In this document: positions 22,873-33,160 of the stretch, piece by piece
Layout: every line of letters starts with the position of its first letter
How positions within the stretch are numbered: position 1 is the stretch's first letter
NCBI GenBank assembly: GCA_025200525.1
Contig: CM045770.1
Location: 86,824,084-86,888,083, forward strand
Origin: Camellia lanceoleosa
Lineage: Eukaryota > Streptophyta > Magnoliopsida > Ericales > Theaceae
Direction of reading: 5' to 3'
Length of the DNA stretch: 64,000 nt
Made by a program: the position numbers and the translations under genes
The notes under the pieces: generated by a model
Seen by the model: the letters and a program-made list of their open reading frames with translations, nothing else
Told to the model about the DNA's origin: nothing
The model's database searches: none

Positions 22873-24556
22873 AGTATGTTTGGCAAGAGCTCAAAGGCTC
22901 AATGAGCCAGAAAATGACGAAACAGGCTCATTGAGCCATTAAAGGACAAAACCACGTTTGCTGCTTGGGAAGTGAAAACACCAAGCTAAATTCACAAAAC
23001 TGCCCCTCATCAAAGAGGGGATGCGACAGCACACAAAAAAAAAAAAAAAAAATTTCCCAAAAACACATTTTATCAGAAAAAACAAAGAAAGTTGAGAAAA
23101 AAAATTTAAAAATATTTTTTTTTGTTAAAATATTTTATAAAAATAAATTCAAACTCTGTTTTATAAAAATATTTTTAAATATTTCAGTTTTTTTTTATGT
23201 ATTTAGTTATGATTTAAGTGTAGAGTTGTGAAAGTAGTATGGAGTTTGAGTTATGTGTTTGGTTGTGAGTTTTAAAAATAAAAATTACGTGAGTTTTATT
23301 TTATGTGTTTGGTTCTGATTTGAGTGTAGAGTTGTGAAAGTAGTATGGAATTTCAAGTTATGTGTTTGGTTATGAGTTTTAAAATAATTTCTTACGTGAG
23401 CTTTTATTTATGTGTTTAGTTCTGATTTGAGTGTAGAGTTGTTTATAAATTTAAAATATTAACATTTTAAACTATTTAAATTGTTTGAATATTTAAATTA
23501 TTTACATTTTTTGTTAAAATAATTTTTTGAATATTTAAATTATTTACATATTTACGATTTAAATTTTTTGAAAATTTATTTTAATTTTTTACTATTGAAA
23601 GAATTTTTAGATTATTTACATTATTTAAATACTTAAAATAAATATAAAATTTAAAACGCAAATTAAAATAAAAATAAAATTAAATATTTAAAATTAAATT
23701 AAAATTAAATTATTTAAAATAAAAAAAACGTAAATTAATAACATTAATAACGTTTTTAAATAATTTACAAATAAAAATAATAATAACATTTTAAATCAAT
23801 AAAAACGGCAAAAAACGTAAATTACAAATAAAAAAACGACAAAACCGTAAATTAGTAATTAATAAATAAAATTACAAATAAAAAAATTATTATAAAAAAA
23901 ACGACAAAATCGTAAAAAAATGACAAAACCGTAGAAACGTAAATTAATAATTTTTTGAATATTTATTTTAAATTTTTGCTTATTAAATTATTTACATTAT
24001 TTACATTATTTTAATACTTCAAATAAAATTAGAGAACAAGAACTAATTAAAGTATAAAAAAATAAAATAAACAAAAACATAATTTTTTTCAAAAAAAAAG
24101 TTAAGCAAAACACGCCAAATCGAAAATAAAAATATGTATATATATTTTACCAAAATAAGCCAAAATAAAACCCAAAATAATAAAATAATAAATTTTTACA
24201 AAAAACGCCAAATCCAAAAAAAAAAATTTATTTTACCAAAATAAGCCAAAATAAAACCCAAAATTATAAAATTAAAATAAATATAAAATTTCAACAAAAT
24301 ACAAAAAACGTAAATTGGCCAAATCAAAACCAAAATAAAAAAATTTTTAAAAAAAATTAAGCAAAAACGCATACATCCAAACCCAAAATTAAAATAAAAA
24401 ATAAATAAAAAATTAAGCAAAATATGGGAAATCAAACCCAAAATAAAATAAAAATAAAAACAAAAACAAAAGCAAAAAGGGCAGTTTGGTAATTTATCGG
24501 TGACACCTCACCAAAAGCCAAAAAGCCAAAAAGCCAAAAAGCTTCCCAAACAGGGT
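22873..24556. mobile_element. Long non-autonomous element with satellite-like interior
   Basis: The left end carries TATGTTTGGCAAGAGC and the right end reads CTGTTTGGGAAGC on the other strand. Just inside the left end are two palindromes, GGCTCAATGAGCC and GGCTCATTGAGCC. A similar pair of GGCTCATGAGCC palindromes sits in the 191-bp MITE at 58637-58827. The interior holds a 107-bp tandem repeat, then about 1 kb of extremely AT-rich DNA with recurring AAACGTAAATT words. AAAAAGCC repeats follow at about 24512-24542. No gene is present. Confidence 0.5.
23190..23445. repeat. Tandem repeat, 107-bp period, about 2.4 copies
   Basis: The marker GATTTGAGTGTAGAGTTGTG (first copy GATTTAAGTG) occurs at 23211, 23317 and 23424, spacings of 106 and 107 bp. 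Each full unit also carries GAAAGTAGTATGGA and TTATGTGTTTGGTT. Confidence 0.8.
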
Positions 24557-24642
24557 TTTTGAGAGGCTCATATATAAAAAAAGCCTAAAAGCAAAAAAAA
24601 TTTCCCAAAGGCTAAATTAACCTTTAACTTATGTGTTAAAAT

Positions 24643-24914
24643 TTAGGTCTTGTTTGGGATCTTTTAAAAAAATTAAAAAGTCAAAAAGTTACTCAAAAAG
24701 TTAAAAAGTTAACACTATTCACTAAAAGTCAACAATTACGACTGCACAACTCTCAATTCAAATTTTCTTCTAAAAACTAATTTTCACAATTTTTTATTAC
24801 ATATTTTTCCATAAAAAATCAAAAAATTAACCCAAACATCCATATTTTCAACCTCAATTTTTTAATAAAAAAATAAAAAATATACTTATTTAATATTTCC
24901 AAACTTGACCTAAA
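24643..24914. mobile_element. MITE (about 270 bp)
   Basis: Inverted termini TTTAGGTCTTGTTTGG and, on the other strand, TTTAGGTCAAGTTTGG bound an AT-rich, non-coding interior. It lies about 200 bp upstream of the CAF1 promoter. The target duplication is ambiguous because the end itself is palindromic with its flank. Confidence 0.55.
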
Positions 24915-25109
24915 TTCCAACCACACAAATAATTAAGGTGAAACGATACATAGAATTACTTTTAAAAAATGTTCTTATTTTATTACACTTGAATATTTTT
25001 TAAAAAAAAATCTTATCATCATTTCCAAAAACACCTTTTTAACCCACTTTTCGGACCTACTCCGGCAATGCCCAAACCGCCTGACCTCCACGTCTATTTT
25101 TCATCTCTC

Positions 25110-25117
25110 TATAAATA
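25110..25117 (+). promoter_or_regulatory. TATA box of CAF1
   Basis: TATAAATA lies 95 bp before the CAF1 start codon and is followed by a CT-rich leader (CTCTCTCCCTCTCTCTC near 25160-25180). The spacing fits a short intronless plant gene. Confidence 0.7.
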
Positions 25118-25211
25118 TACTTCTTAGAAAACCCACTTTTCCATCTCCATCGAACCAAAACTCCTCTCTCCCTCTCTCTCTAAAATCTGGATCTCACAAT
25201 AACCAGATGCC

Positions 25212-26063
25212 ATGTTCACGCCGCCGCCGCCACCACCACCTCCGGCAGCCACCGATAAGCCCATCGTAGTTCGGTCAGTGTGGTCGGTCAATTTCGAGTC
25301 GGAGTTCGAACTAATCCGACTCATCATCGATCTCTACCCTTTCGTCTCCATGGACACAGAATTCCCAGGTGTGGTGGTTCGTCCCAAGAGCGGAATGAAT
25401 TTCTTCCGCAATCGCAACCCCACTGCGCATTACGCGACCCTGAAAGCCAACGTCGATCTCTTGAATCTCATTCAGATCGGCCTCACTCTCTCCGATTCAG
25501 ACGGTAATCTCCCCGATCTCGGCACCAACAATCGCTACATCTGGGAATTCAACTTCAAAGACTTCGATTTGGATCGCGATTTCCACGCCTCCGACTCCAT
25601 CGACTTGTTGAGGCGCCAAGGCGTGGAGTTCGAGAAGAATCGCGAGTTTGGGATCGAATCGGCCAGGTTCGCCGAGTTGATGATGTCGTCTGGCCTGGTT
25701 TGTAACGAGTTGGTGAGTTGGGTGACTTTTCACAGCGCTTACGATTTCGGATACCTGGTTAAGATCCTGACTCGTAAACCCTTGCCAGAGGAGTTGAGTG
25801 AGTTTATGAGTCTGCTCAGGGTGTTTTTTGGGGCTAGGGTTTATGATGTGAAGCACTTAATGAGGTTTTGTCAGAGTTTGTATGGTGGTTTGGACCTTGT
25901 TGCGAAGACTCTTGAGGTGGAGAGAGTAGTGGGGAAGTGCCATCAAGCTGGTTCTGATAGCTTGTTGACTTGGCATGCGTTTCAGAAGATCAGAGGGGTT
26001 TACTTCTGCAAAGATGGTCCTGAGAAGTACGCCGGTGTTCTGTATGGGTTAGAGGTTTTCTGA
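25212..26063 (+). CDS. CAF1: CCR4-associated factor 1 deadenylase (CAF1, POP2-like)
   Basis: A single uninterrupted frame of 283 aa, the usual plant CAF1 size. Known family role: the 3'-to-5' poly(A) exonuclease of the CCR4-NOT complex, which shortens mRNA tails in the cytoplasm. The DEDD nuclease core is intact: D48 and E50 in SMDTEFPG, D178 in [10 protein letters not shown], and D249 with H244 in [12 protein letters not shown]. The family signatures [19 protein letters not shown] (87-104) and YIWEFNF (109-115) are present, and the protein ends in the conserved GVLYGLEVF. The N-terminus adds a run of eight prolines (4-11) before the domain. The intronless structure and [18 protein letters not shown] region match the Arabidopsis CAF1a/CAF1b class, whose members respond to stress and wounding; extending that regulation here is inference. 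The start codon is supported by the TATA box 95 bp upstream. No defect is seen. Confidence 0.96.
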   Translation: MFTPPPPPPPPAATDKPIVVRSVWSVNFESEFELIRLIIDLYPFVSMDTEFPGVVVRPKSGMNFFRNRNPTAHYATLKANVDLLNLIQIGLTLSDSDGNLPDLGTNNRYIWEFNFKDFDLDRDFHASDSIDLLRRQGVEFEKNREFGIESARFAELMMSSGLVCNELVSWVTFHSAYDFGYLVKILTRKPLPEELSEFMSLLRVFFGARVYDVKHLMRFCQSLYGGLDLVAKTLEVERVVGKCHQAGSDSLLTWHAFQKIRGVYFCKDGPEKYAGVLYGLEVF

Positions 26064-26379
26064 AATCTTTGTTTTTCTTTTCTTCTTTGCTAGCATGTTG
26101 AATTTGCCTTCTCGTTTTGTACAATCAATCAATGGCTTAATATCAAAACTAGTGCAGACAGATATCATTTCTTCTTCAATTCAATTGGGCTTCTGAATTT
26201 CCTCTCATTATACCTCTCTTTGTATATATATATTCACAAATGCACACGTTCATGTTAGTTATCCAATTAAATGAAGTAAGAATGTGCTCGGTTGTTGTGG
26301 GGTTTTTTTTCTTTTCCATAATTTTTTTTTTGTGTGTGTGTGTATACACTTCTGATTAAAATTTGAAAGTGGCAAGTGA

Positions 26380-26526
26380 TTATTATTAGAGTTGTAGAGT
26401 TGTAAAGAGTATTTATGTTTAGAGTTGAAAAACTGAGTAAAATGTAGGTATGTTTTATTTATATTTCACTTACCTTTTCTCTTTTCTTTTCCAAATCACT
26501 TCTCAAATCTCCCAACCAAACACAGC
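26380..26526. mobile_element. MITE related to 47442-47587, downstream of CAF1
   Basis: The right part (TATGTTTTATTTATATTTCA ... CCCAACCAAACACAGC) matches the MITE at 47442-47587 closely. The left end is eroded. It lies about 320 bp after the CAF1 stop codon, possibly within or just past its 3' UTR. Confidence 0.55.
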
Positions 26527-26974
26527 CTCGAGGTAATTTTTGAAAGAATGGATCTTGGGTTATGGCATGTGAGGCTTCGAGGGATTAGTTGTGATCATTG
26601 ATTTGAATAGAAGATGAATGACTGGTAAAACGCTATTTCCATTGGTATTATGTCTTCCTTTTGGTATCAGGTATTCTTAAAAAAAAATGTTTGGGGGTAG
26701 TGAATTTAAATGAAATTGGTATTTCAAAGGGTACTGGTGTTGGCTTTGGTATATTAGCAAATGAAAATGATTTTGGATTTTGGAAGTACAAAGGTTCAAG
26801 GTTGTTTTGTTTTTCCCTGCTAGATGCTGCCTTTAGAAAGATTGCTTGAAACAGTTTATCAAAGCATAAGATTAATTTAGCAGTTCTTAACTTTTGATGC
26901 TGCAAAACACTAGCTAAGATTTGAAAAGAACAGGTTTTTGGGTAGCTTTGCTTCTGTTTGTAGAATGAAGATAC

Positions 26975-27175
26975 TGCTAAATGCTTGTGTCAACTGAATT
27001 TGATCGTACCTTCGGTGTAATATTATCTTTACTGTAGATGCTGATTAATACTTGTGTCAACTGGCTTTGATCTTACCTTTGGTGTATAATATTATCTTCA
27101 CTGTTGATGCTGATTAATGCTTGTGTCACTGGCTTTAATCTTACCTTCGGTGTCTAATATCATCTTCTACATGTG
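26975..27175. repeat. Tandem repeat, about 68-bp period, three copies
   Basis: CTTGTGTCAACTG starts at 26984 and 27051, with a variant at 27120. Each is followed by TTTGATCTTACCTT and GGTGTATAATATTATCTTC-like sequence. The three copies differ by small indels. No coding role is apparent. Confidence 0.8.
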
Positions 27176-27758
27176 TTCAGCCGTTATTTGAGTGGTTGAG
27201 TTTGTTTTATACTTTTAGAATCCAGTGAGATTACATGTGAGTTATGCGTTACACATTATGCATTACATGTTATAAGTCGCATATTGAAATTTATTGTCCT
27301 GTTACAGGGTTGTAGTCCTTTGTTCACATCACTTTCAAAAGCATTCTTACATAAAAAGATAAGGCCATCAGGCTTGCTTATGTTGGTTTTTGTTTTTTCA
27401 TCTTCGATTCTCTTCACTTTGCTTTTCTTGTTGACTTTTGGATGTAAACAATAATTAGTGTAAGACTTAGTGTATGCATTCATCTGCGAATGGATGCTTA
27501 AACCAATTTATCCACAGTGGAAGATTGTGCACTTTGAGCTGGTCATTATTCTATTTCCTTACCAAGAGCATGAGCTTGGAAAAGGAGGAAAACAATTGAA
27601 GCTCATCACTCTAGTTTGATAAGAGACTTTTATGGTAGGATTGCAAACAACCAAAGTGTTCCATTGTAAAGCTGAAATGAAGATTCCTGAAAGTTGCAAA
27701 AGAAAAAAAAAAGCCATGAATTGGCAAAAATTGAAACAAGTTCAAGAAATCCTATGTA

Positions 27759-28345
27759 TTTTTTATCAGCAACAAAAATAGATTTTATTAATGATGAAAG
27801 GAGAGATACAAAGGCAAGAAATCGTCTTACAAGCAAATGAAAAGGAAAACCACTAACAGGCATAAAACAAAGAGAAAAAAAAATAAGATTCATAAACATC
27901 TTTGCAGTCGTTGGATATCAAAAAGAGCGGAACTCCTTTTTGAATGAAGGAGAGATGTAAGCCCAAAACGAAGCCAATTGACATACTATATCTCATAATG
28001 AATTCAAATCTGCCATCTTATCCTCAAGGATCCTTGCATTCCTTTTTCACCAAATATCCCAAAGATGGCAAAAAGAGCCTAGTGCCAAAATGTTTTTGGT
28101 TTCTTATTACCACCAAGGCCTGGAAAATCAGTGAACTACATTTGATCACTAGCACCCTGGAGCCACCCAAATGACCTCAAATGAAATAATCAATGCCATA
28201 GGCTCAATGCCGTGGGGAATGCAAAAATAAGTGATTTGCTGATTTCCCATTCTGCCTGCACATAATGCACTATTCAGGACAAAGAAGGTGATGAGGTCTC
28301 CTCTTCTGAAAGATACTATTAGTCATTATGTCTTCATGGGCCAAA
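27759..28345 (-). mobile_element. Dead 5'-truncated LINE (L1-type) 3' end
   Basis: Minus-strand translation, broken by several stops and frameshifts, gives a CxxC-like segment CIMCRQNGKSANHLFLH (about 28215-28310). Further on it gives fragments of FGEKG/ARIFEDK type and PSFKKEF. This is the zinc-binding tail (zf-RVT) that follows the reverse transcriptase in plant L1 elements. A 3' UTR-like stretch ends in a short A-rich tail near 27759. It is clearly non-functional. Confidence 0.65.
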
Positions 28346-29123
28346 GACCACATAAAATTTCACTTTAATAGGCACCACTGTTTTTCAAATCTTCTTGTGG
28401 AAAGGAATTTGAAACAAATGTTGAAGTTTGGGGAAATACTACTGCGATATCTGAGACATACAATGAGATGGAGGATGAGAAGCAAGCAATCAGACCCCAT
28501 TGCAAGTATGCTGAAGAAGTTTACAAATTCAAGCTTGGCCTAGTTATTTGTTGTCTTGAGTTTGCACCTAAAGTCGTGCATTTTTTTTTTTTTTTAATAT
28601 ATATTTTATTTTAAGCTTTGATCTGCTTTGATTCTCTAGTACTTGAAGTTGGTTAGCACCACTTGCTAAGGCAATAATTTTTTTCAAGCCTAGTATAGTA
28701 GTAGTAGGTTGGTACCTCCAAAGTTATAAGGATATGATGGCATGTTAGGTATTATGAAGGAATAGCATCTCCACATCGAAGGTGAAACTTAAAAATTATG
28801 ATACCACAAGACATGTTAGGATGCTCACTATTAACAAGATTTAATGTTTTATGGGCATTTTTCCTTAAAACAAAGTTCTTAGCAATTGAAATTATCATAT
28901 ACTCAATAAAACTAGGTAAGAGCATTACTAAAATATTAATCCACTTGTGATGAGTAATGAGCTCATGTGAGCCAAATTATGTGGTGCTTGAAAATTAGGA
29001 TCCAACTGGATTCGATTAAGTAGCAAACCAGTTTGAATGAGTTGTTAACTTTTATATTGAAGTTTAAAGTGACACGATTATTAGAAAATATATATAATAA
29101 AAAATAAAAATAAAAACCAAAAA

Positions 29124-29640
29124 GGTTTAAAGTAGCATTAATAGCAGATAATCAACAGTGGAGTTGGTTTGACTATACATAACACAGAAATTAATGCATG
29201 ATAAAGGTTGTGTGATTTATGAATGCATAGTGAAGTTTAAAGTGGCATTAATAGCAGATGATCAGCAGTAGAGTTGGCCTGACTATACACAACATGGAGA
29301 AATTAATGCATGATAATTGTTGTGTGGTCTATTTTCGGTTAAAGTGTCTAAAAGGATAAGAATTGAAGGCCAGAAGGGAGGTTGGTTGAGGTTGTTAGAA
29401 AGGACTTGATGCATTGTGTGCAATTGAGGATAGGTGAAGCTTATAGTGGCATCATTTGGAGATAAACATGAAAGTGGAGTTTGTTTGACCATGCATACCA
29501 TGGAGCAACTGATGGATTAGAAAGGTTGAATGATCTAGTTTTCGTTAAAGGGTCCAAAAGGATTAGAGCTAAAGGCTATAAGGGAAGCCGGTTGAGGTTG
29601 TCATAAAGGACTTGATTGCATTGGGATGTAATTGAGGATG
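29124..29640. repeat. Nested tandem repeat, about 205-bp unit
   Basis: AGTGGCATTAATAGCAGATG-like starts lie at 29131, 29241 and 29445. The companion motif TTCG(G)TTAAAGTGTC lies at about 29335 and 29541. The full unit is about 205 bp, and the first copy is shortened to 110 bp by an internal deletion. Each unit also carries GGTTGAGGTTGT and AAAGGACTTGAT. Non-coding. Confidence 0.7.
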
Positions 29641-32600
29641 GGGCTCCATGTATAATAGTGGAGGAGAAGGATTTTGGACAACTCCTTGCAGGCAAAATTT
29701 TCCTCTATCTCTTTGTTGTAGCTTACTTATCTTGGTTGGAATTATAATTCAAGGGAGATTATATCTCCCTTATATTATGGAAATATGAAATGATTCCCAT
29801 GAAAGAAATGTATTACAAAAATAAGAAAACGTAACCCAGACCAGGAAGGGAGTTGCATTCGTAATTCGGGTTAGACTATCACAGACAAGACTTGCCTGGG
29901 TTCTCATGGAGACTAATTTCTCTTTAACAGTTGGTACCTTGCTCCACTGCTGTGGCTGGGTTGGGCCATTCTTCCCTCTTGTTACAAAGGAGACATCTCT
30001 TCATGTACTGAATATTAAGAGTTGTCCTCATGGGAGTATACAATGACTTGATTGTTCAATCATGAGATTGCTTGTTGAAAGTCTGTCGGAATTTAGTTAT
30101 CTTCTTTGTTTAGAAACCTTGGGCCTACTTTTCAAAGTCGCCTACTTTTCAAAGTCACCTTTTGACTCTAGAGGAGTAACATGAATGCTTGATCATGAAT
30201 CTGATTGTTGAAGTCCGTTGGAATTTAGTTATCTTCTTTATTGAGACAACTTTGGCCTAGTTGAACAAAAACCAATGTTTTCTAATAATCGAGTTAATGT
30301 TATGTTGTATTTTTTTAATGGTTTTCATATATATGACATTATCAATATATAAAATTATATATTTTGTGCGTATACCCCATGACTCGTGTTCTTTACTTTT
30401 TTGAAAAATTTGTAGTGCCAGCATGGTTGTGTCGCGTTGCATGTCTCTATGATTCTTTGATGTGCTGAATTCTAATAGTTCAAGAAATTGTTGGTTTCAT
30501 AATGATTGAGACTTGGGAATGTCCGTAATCAAGCATTGATCCATGACAGTAAGTGCAAGATAATATTATCGATCCATGTAAGTAGGACCATGATAATATG
30601 TCCATGACACTAGTGCAAGAAAGGGACAAATAATGTGCAAAACTACTCTTGGATCCTCATGGTTTGTTCTTTGAACAATTGATATACTTGTGAATTCCTA
30701 AGAAAGACATGTTTTTATGCTAAATTGATATATCTTGTGCATGTGTTCTCCAAAATAAGAAAATTAAAATTGTTTATTGGGAATCTAAAAAATAGAAATT
30801 AAGAGGAAGGACAGGCACATAGAGGATGTCAAGAGGAGATTTCAAAAAGAGAGAGGGAGCTGAGAAGGGAGGGAAAGGTTGTGGGTAGGGAAGGGAAAGA
30901 GAGGGAATGAGAGGATGGAACTTTTTCTTTCTATGCCCTCCCCCTCTCGTTGTCTCTTTAGTTATCCTTTGTATTCTTCTTTCCATTTTTCTCTGAACTT
31001 CTCTTTTATTTTCTATCTATTAGTCGATCTTTTCAATTTCATTTTTTTTGTATTTATACTTGTAGCTGCTAGTTGTTTTCTTATTCTCATCCCATTTTCT
31101 TTAGAAAAAATTGTCGATTATTTCCCCGTGCTTGATAAGAAAATTGTGAAGTTAAAGATTTTTGTATTCACTCATTGTTTAATATATATTTTTTCTTTTA
31201 GAATTCCTGTTGGAAATTATGTGTTTGGATGCTTTTTATTTTTTATTTTTTGCTTTGGAGCTTGTTTGATTCAACATCTGTACTTAACATTTGGTTAGAG
31301 GAAATTGGTGGTGAGTGTTGATATTGAGATGGAAAATGAATGTGTAACTTATACTTATTTCTGCTCATCTCTCCTTGGACTTGAATAATTCAAAACATGG
31401 TCTTGTGATTTGAAGTCCTTCAAATGTAACGCTATCAGTAGAATTTTTTAGAGAGAATTTTGATGAGGAATGGTCTAATTGCTTTGATGTGATCCTATCC
31501 TTGCTATGGATGGGAATCCCTTATATAAGAATTCCGTTGGCTATGAACTGGTTGATTGTGAAGATATATTTTCTTTGTTATGATTATTCAAGGGGTTGAA
31601 TTTTGTTGGTTTTGTTAAAGCACTTGGGCTTTTGAAATCCAGGTTCTGAATTTTTTTTTTGGTTTTGATTTATATATTGAAGAGAAGTTTTTTGAACAGG
31701 TTTTAGAGGGTTTTTTGAGTTGCTTTAAAATTTGACTAGTTTAGTAGGTGTTGGAGCTCTCGGTTCATCTTTAGGGTTTCTCATAGAAAGATCTGCAGTG
31801 ATGCTTTATCTTTGATCTTATGTTTGCTTGGTTCTTCCACCTTGTTGGTTTTGATTTTGTGGTGTTGGGGGGATCTATCAAGGGAATCACCCCATGTAGG
31901 CATCAAAGATGACATATTTCACCCAGTCAGTGACTAGGGATGAGTGCTCAAGGGTTGAACCTATTAAATGATAAATTCTTTAGGTACAATCATTAAAGTG
32001 ATGGTTGAAAGAATTGGTGGATTACTACTTGTTTGACATGTTAAATATTTTATAGTTTTAGATTCTTATTGCACTAGAGTTCTGTAAATCTGTAAAATTA
32101 GTAATTGAACTTTTTTTTTTCTTTTTTTTCTTTTTTCCAATTTTCTACAGGGGAATTGATTTTTTTTTCCTTTTTTTCTTTTCGATAGTAGAAGAAGAAA
32201 CAGTTTCTTGCTGTTACAGTAGTCTGTCATTTCATTTAAGTCTAATTTAAATGATGATGATGTCGATATTGCTTTAGCAAATCAAATGCTTTTTATTCTA
32301 TGCACAAAATGTACAGATGAAGAAAAACTTTTAAGTCTAAATTTATTTTGAATGGTTTTTGACAAATTGAGACGTAAGATTAACATATTTGGGCTGTTTT
32401 GTGGTACATTCATCTTTACTAGCAAAAATGGAATGGAAGTGAGATTTGAGAGAGAGATGCAACATCTTATTATGCAAACTAATTTTTTTAAATCAAACTG
32501 AATTGGTCAGTTCGACCGGTTATCGTTCGGTGAAATCCTACAACCCGTTTCCTCTTGAAAATAGGCCTCTCTTTGTGAAATCGGTGGAAATTACGGTTAG

Positions 32601-33060
32601 TAATAATATAATAATATAAATAATATATTACATTAAGCTTTCTTTCTCTTAGATACAAGTTAAATTAATTTTTCCAACTAACAATATATATATTAACTCA
32701 TAAATTAATTAATTTGGTTAACACTACCTGCATATTTATATATTTGTCTTTAACTTTTCCTCAAAAAAAAAACATCACGATTCAATTCTGAATCACATTT
32801 CGGTCTCTTTCTTGATTTTACTAACGATAAGGATTTCAAAACATTGATGCCAACAACTATTAATTCACCATTGGCTCAAAAACAATTTTAAACTAAGAAG
32901 ATGAAGATAAGGCTAAATTCTTGGTCAACCACTGTGCATCTCACCTGAATATCAGTAAAAAAGAGGGAGTTACACTTCTCAGGTGTCAAATGACAAGAAA
33001 AAGAAAATTAATAATAATTATCTTTGGAGTCTTCAACTACAGCCAACCAAAACAACTAGC
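29641..33060. other. Intergenic DNA, gene-like composition but no gene
   Basis: No protein with recognisable features is found. The composition (T-rich tracts, leader-like CT-rich text near 30930-31030, AGGGTTTCTCATAGAAAGAT near 31770) resembles plant 5' UTR and intron sequence. It may be a non-coding transcript or a decayed gene start. The longest frame (about 30879-31298) is a low-complexity hydrophobic run and is not credible. Confidence 0.35.
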
Positions 33061-33072
33061 CTTATCCTAGAT
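32906..33072 (+). promoter_or_regulatory. Two I-box-like elements upstream of the NDH subunit gene
   Basis: GATAAGGCT near 32908 and its reverse complement AGCCTTATC near 33058 are I-box-type GATAAG motifs. They are common in promoters of light-regulated nuclear genes for chloroplast proteins. This fits the inferred photosynthetic role of the gene downstream, but the motif is short and can occur by chance. Confidence 0.35.
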
Positions 33073-33160
33073 GAAACTCTCTCTCTCTCACATTCATTTG
33101 TGAAAGGGCATGCTGTAATATAAGGTTGGGAAAAAGAAGAAACAAGAATTTGAAAGAAAC

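Noticed and set aside
28400..28545. Possible BED zinc-finger (hAT transposase) remnant on plus
   Set aside because: A frame reading AIRPHCKYAEEVYKF loosely recalls a BED finger, but only one cysteine aligns and no transposase follows.
30879..31298. A 139-codon open frame on plus
   Set aside because: The sequence is a T-rich, low-complexity run giving Phe/Leu/Ile strings with no domain or consistent membrane-protein layout. It looks like untranslated or intron-like DNA.
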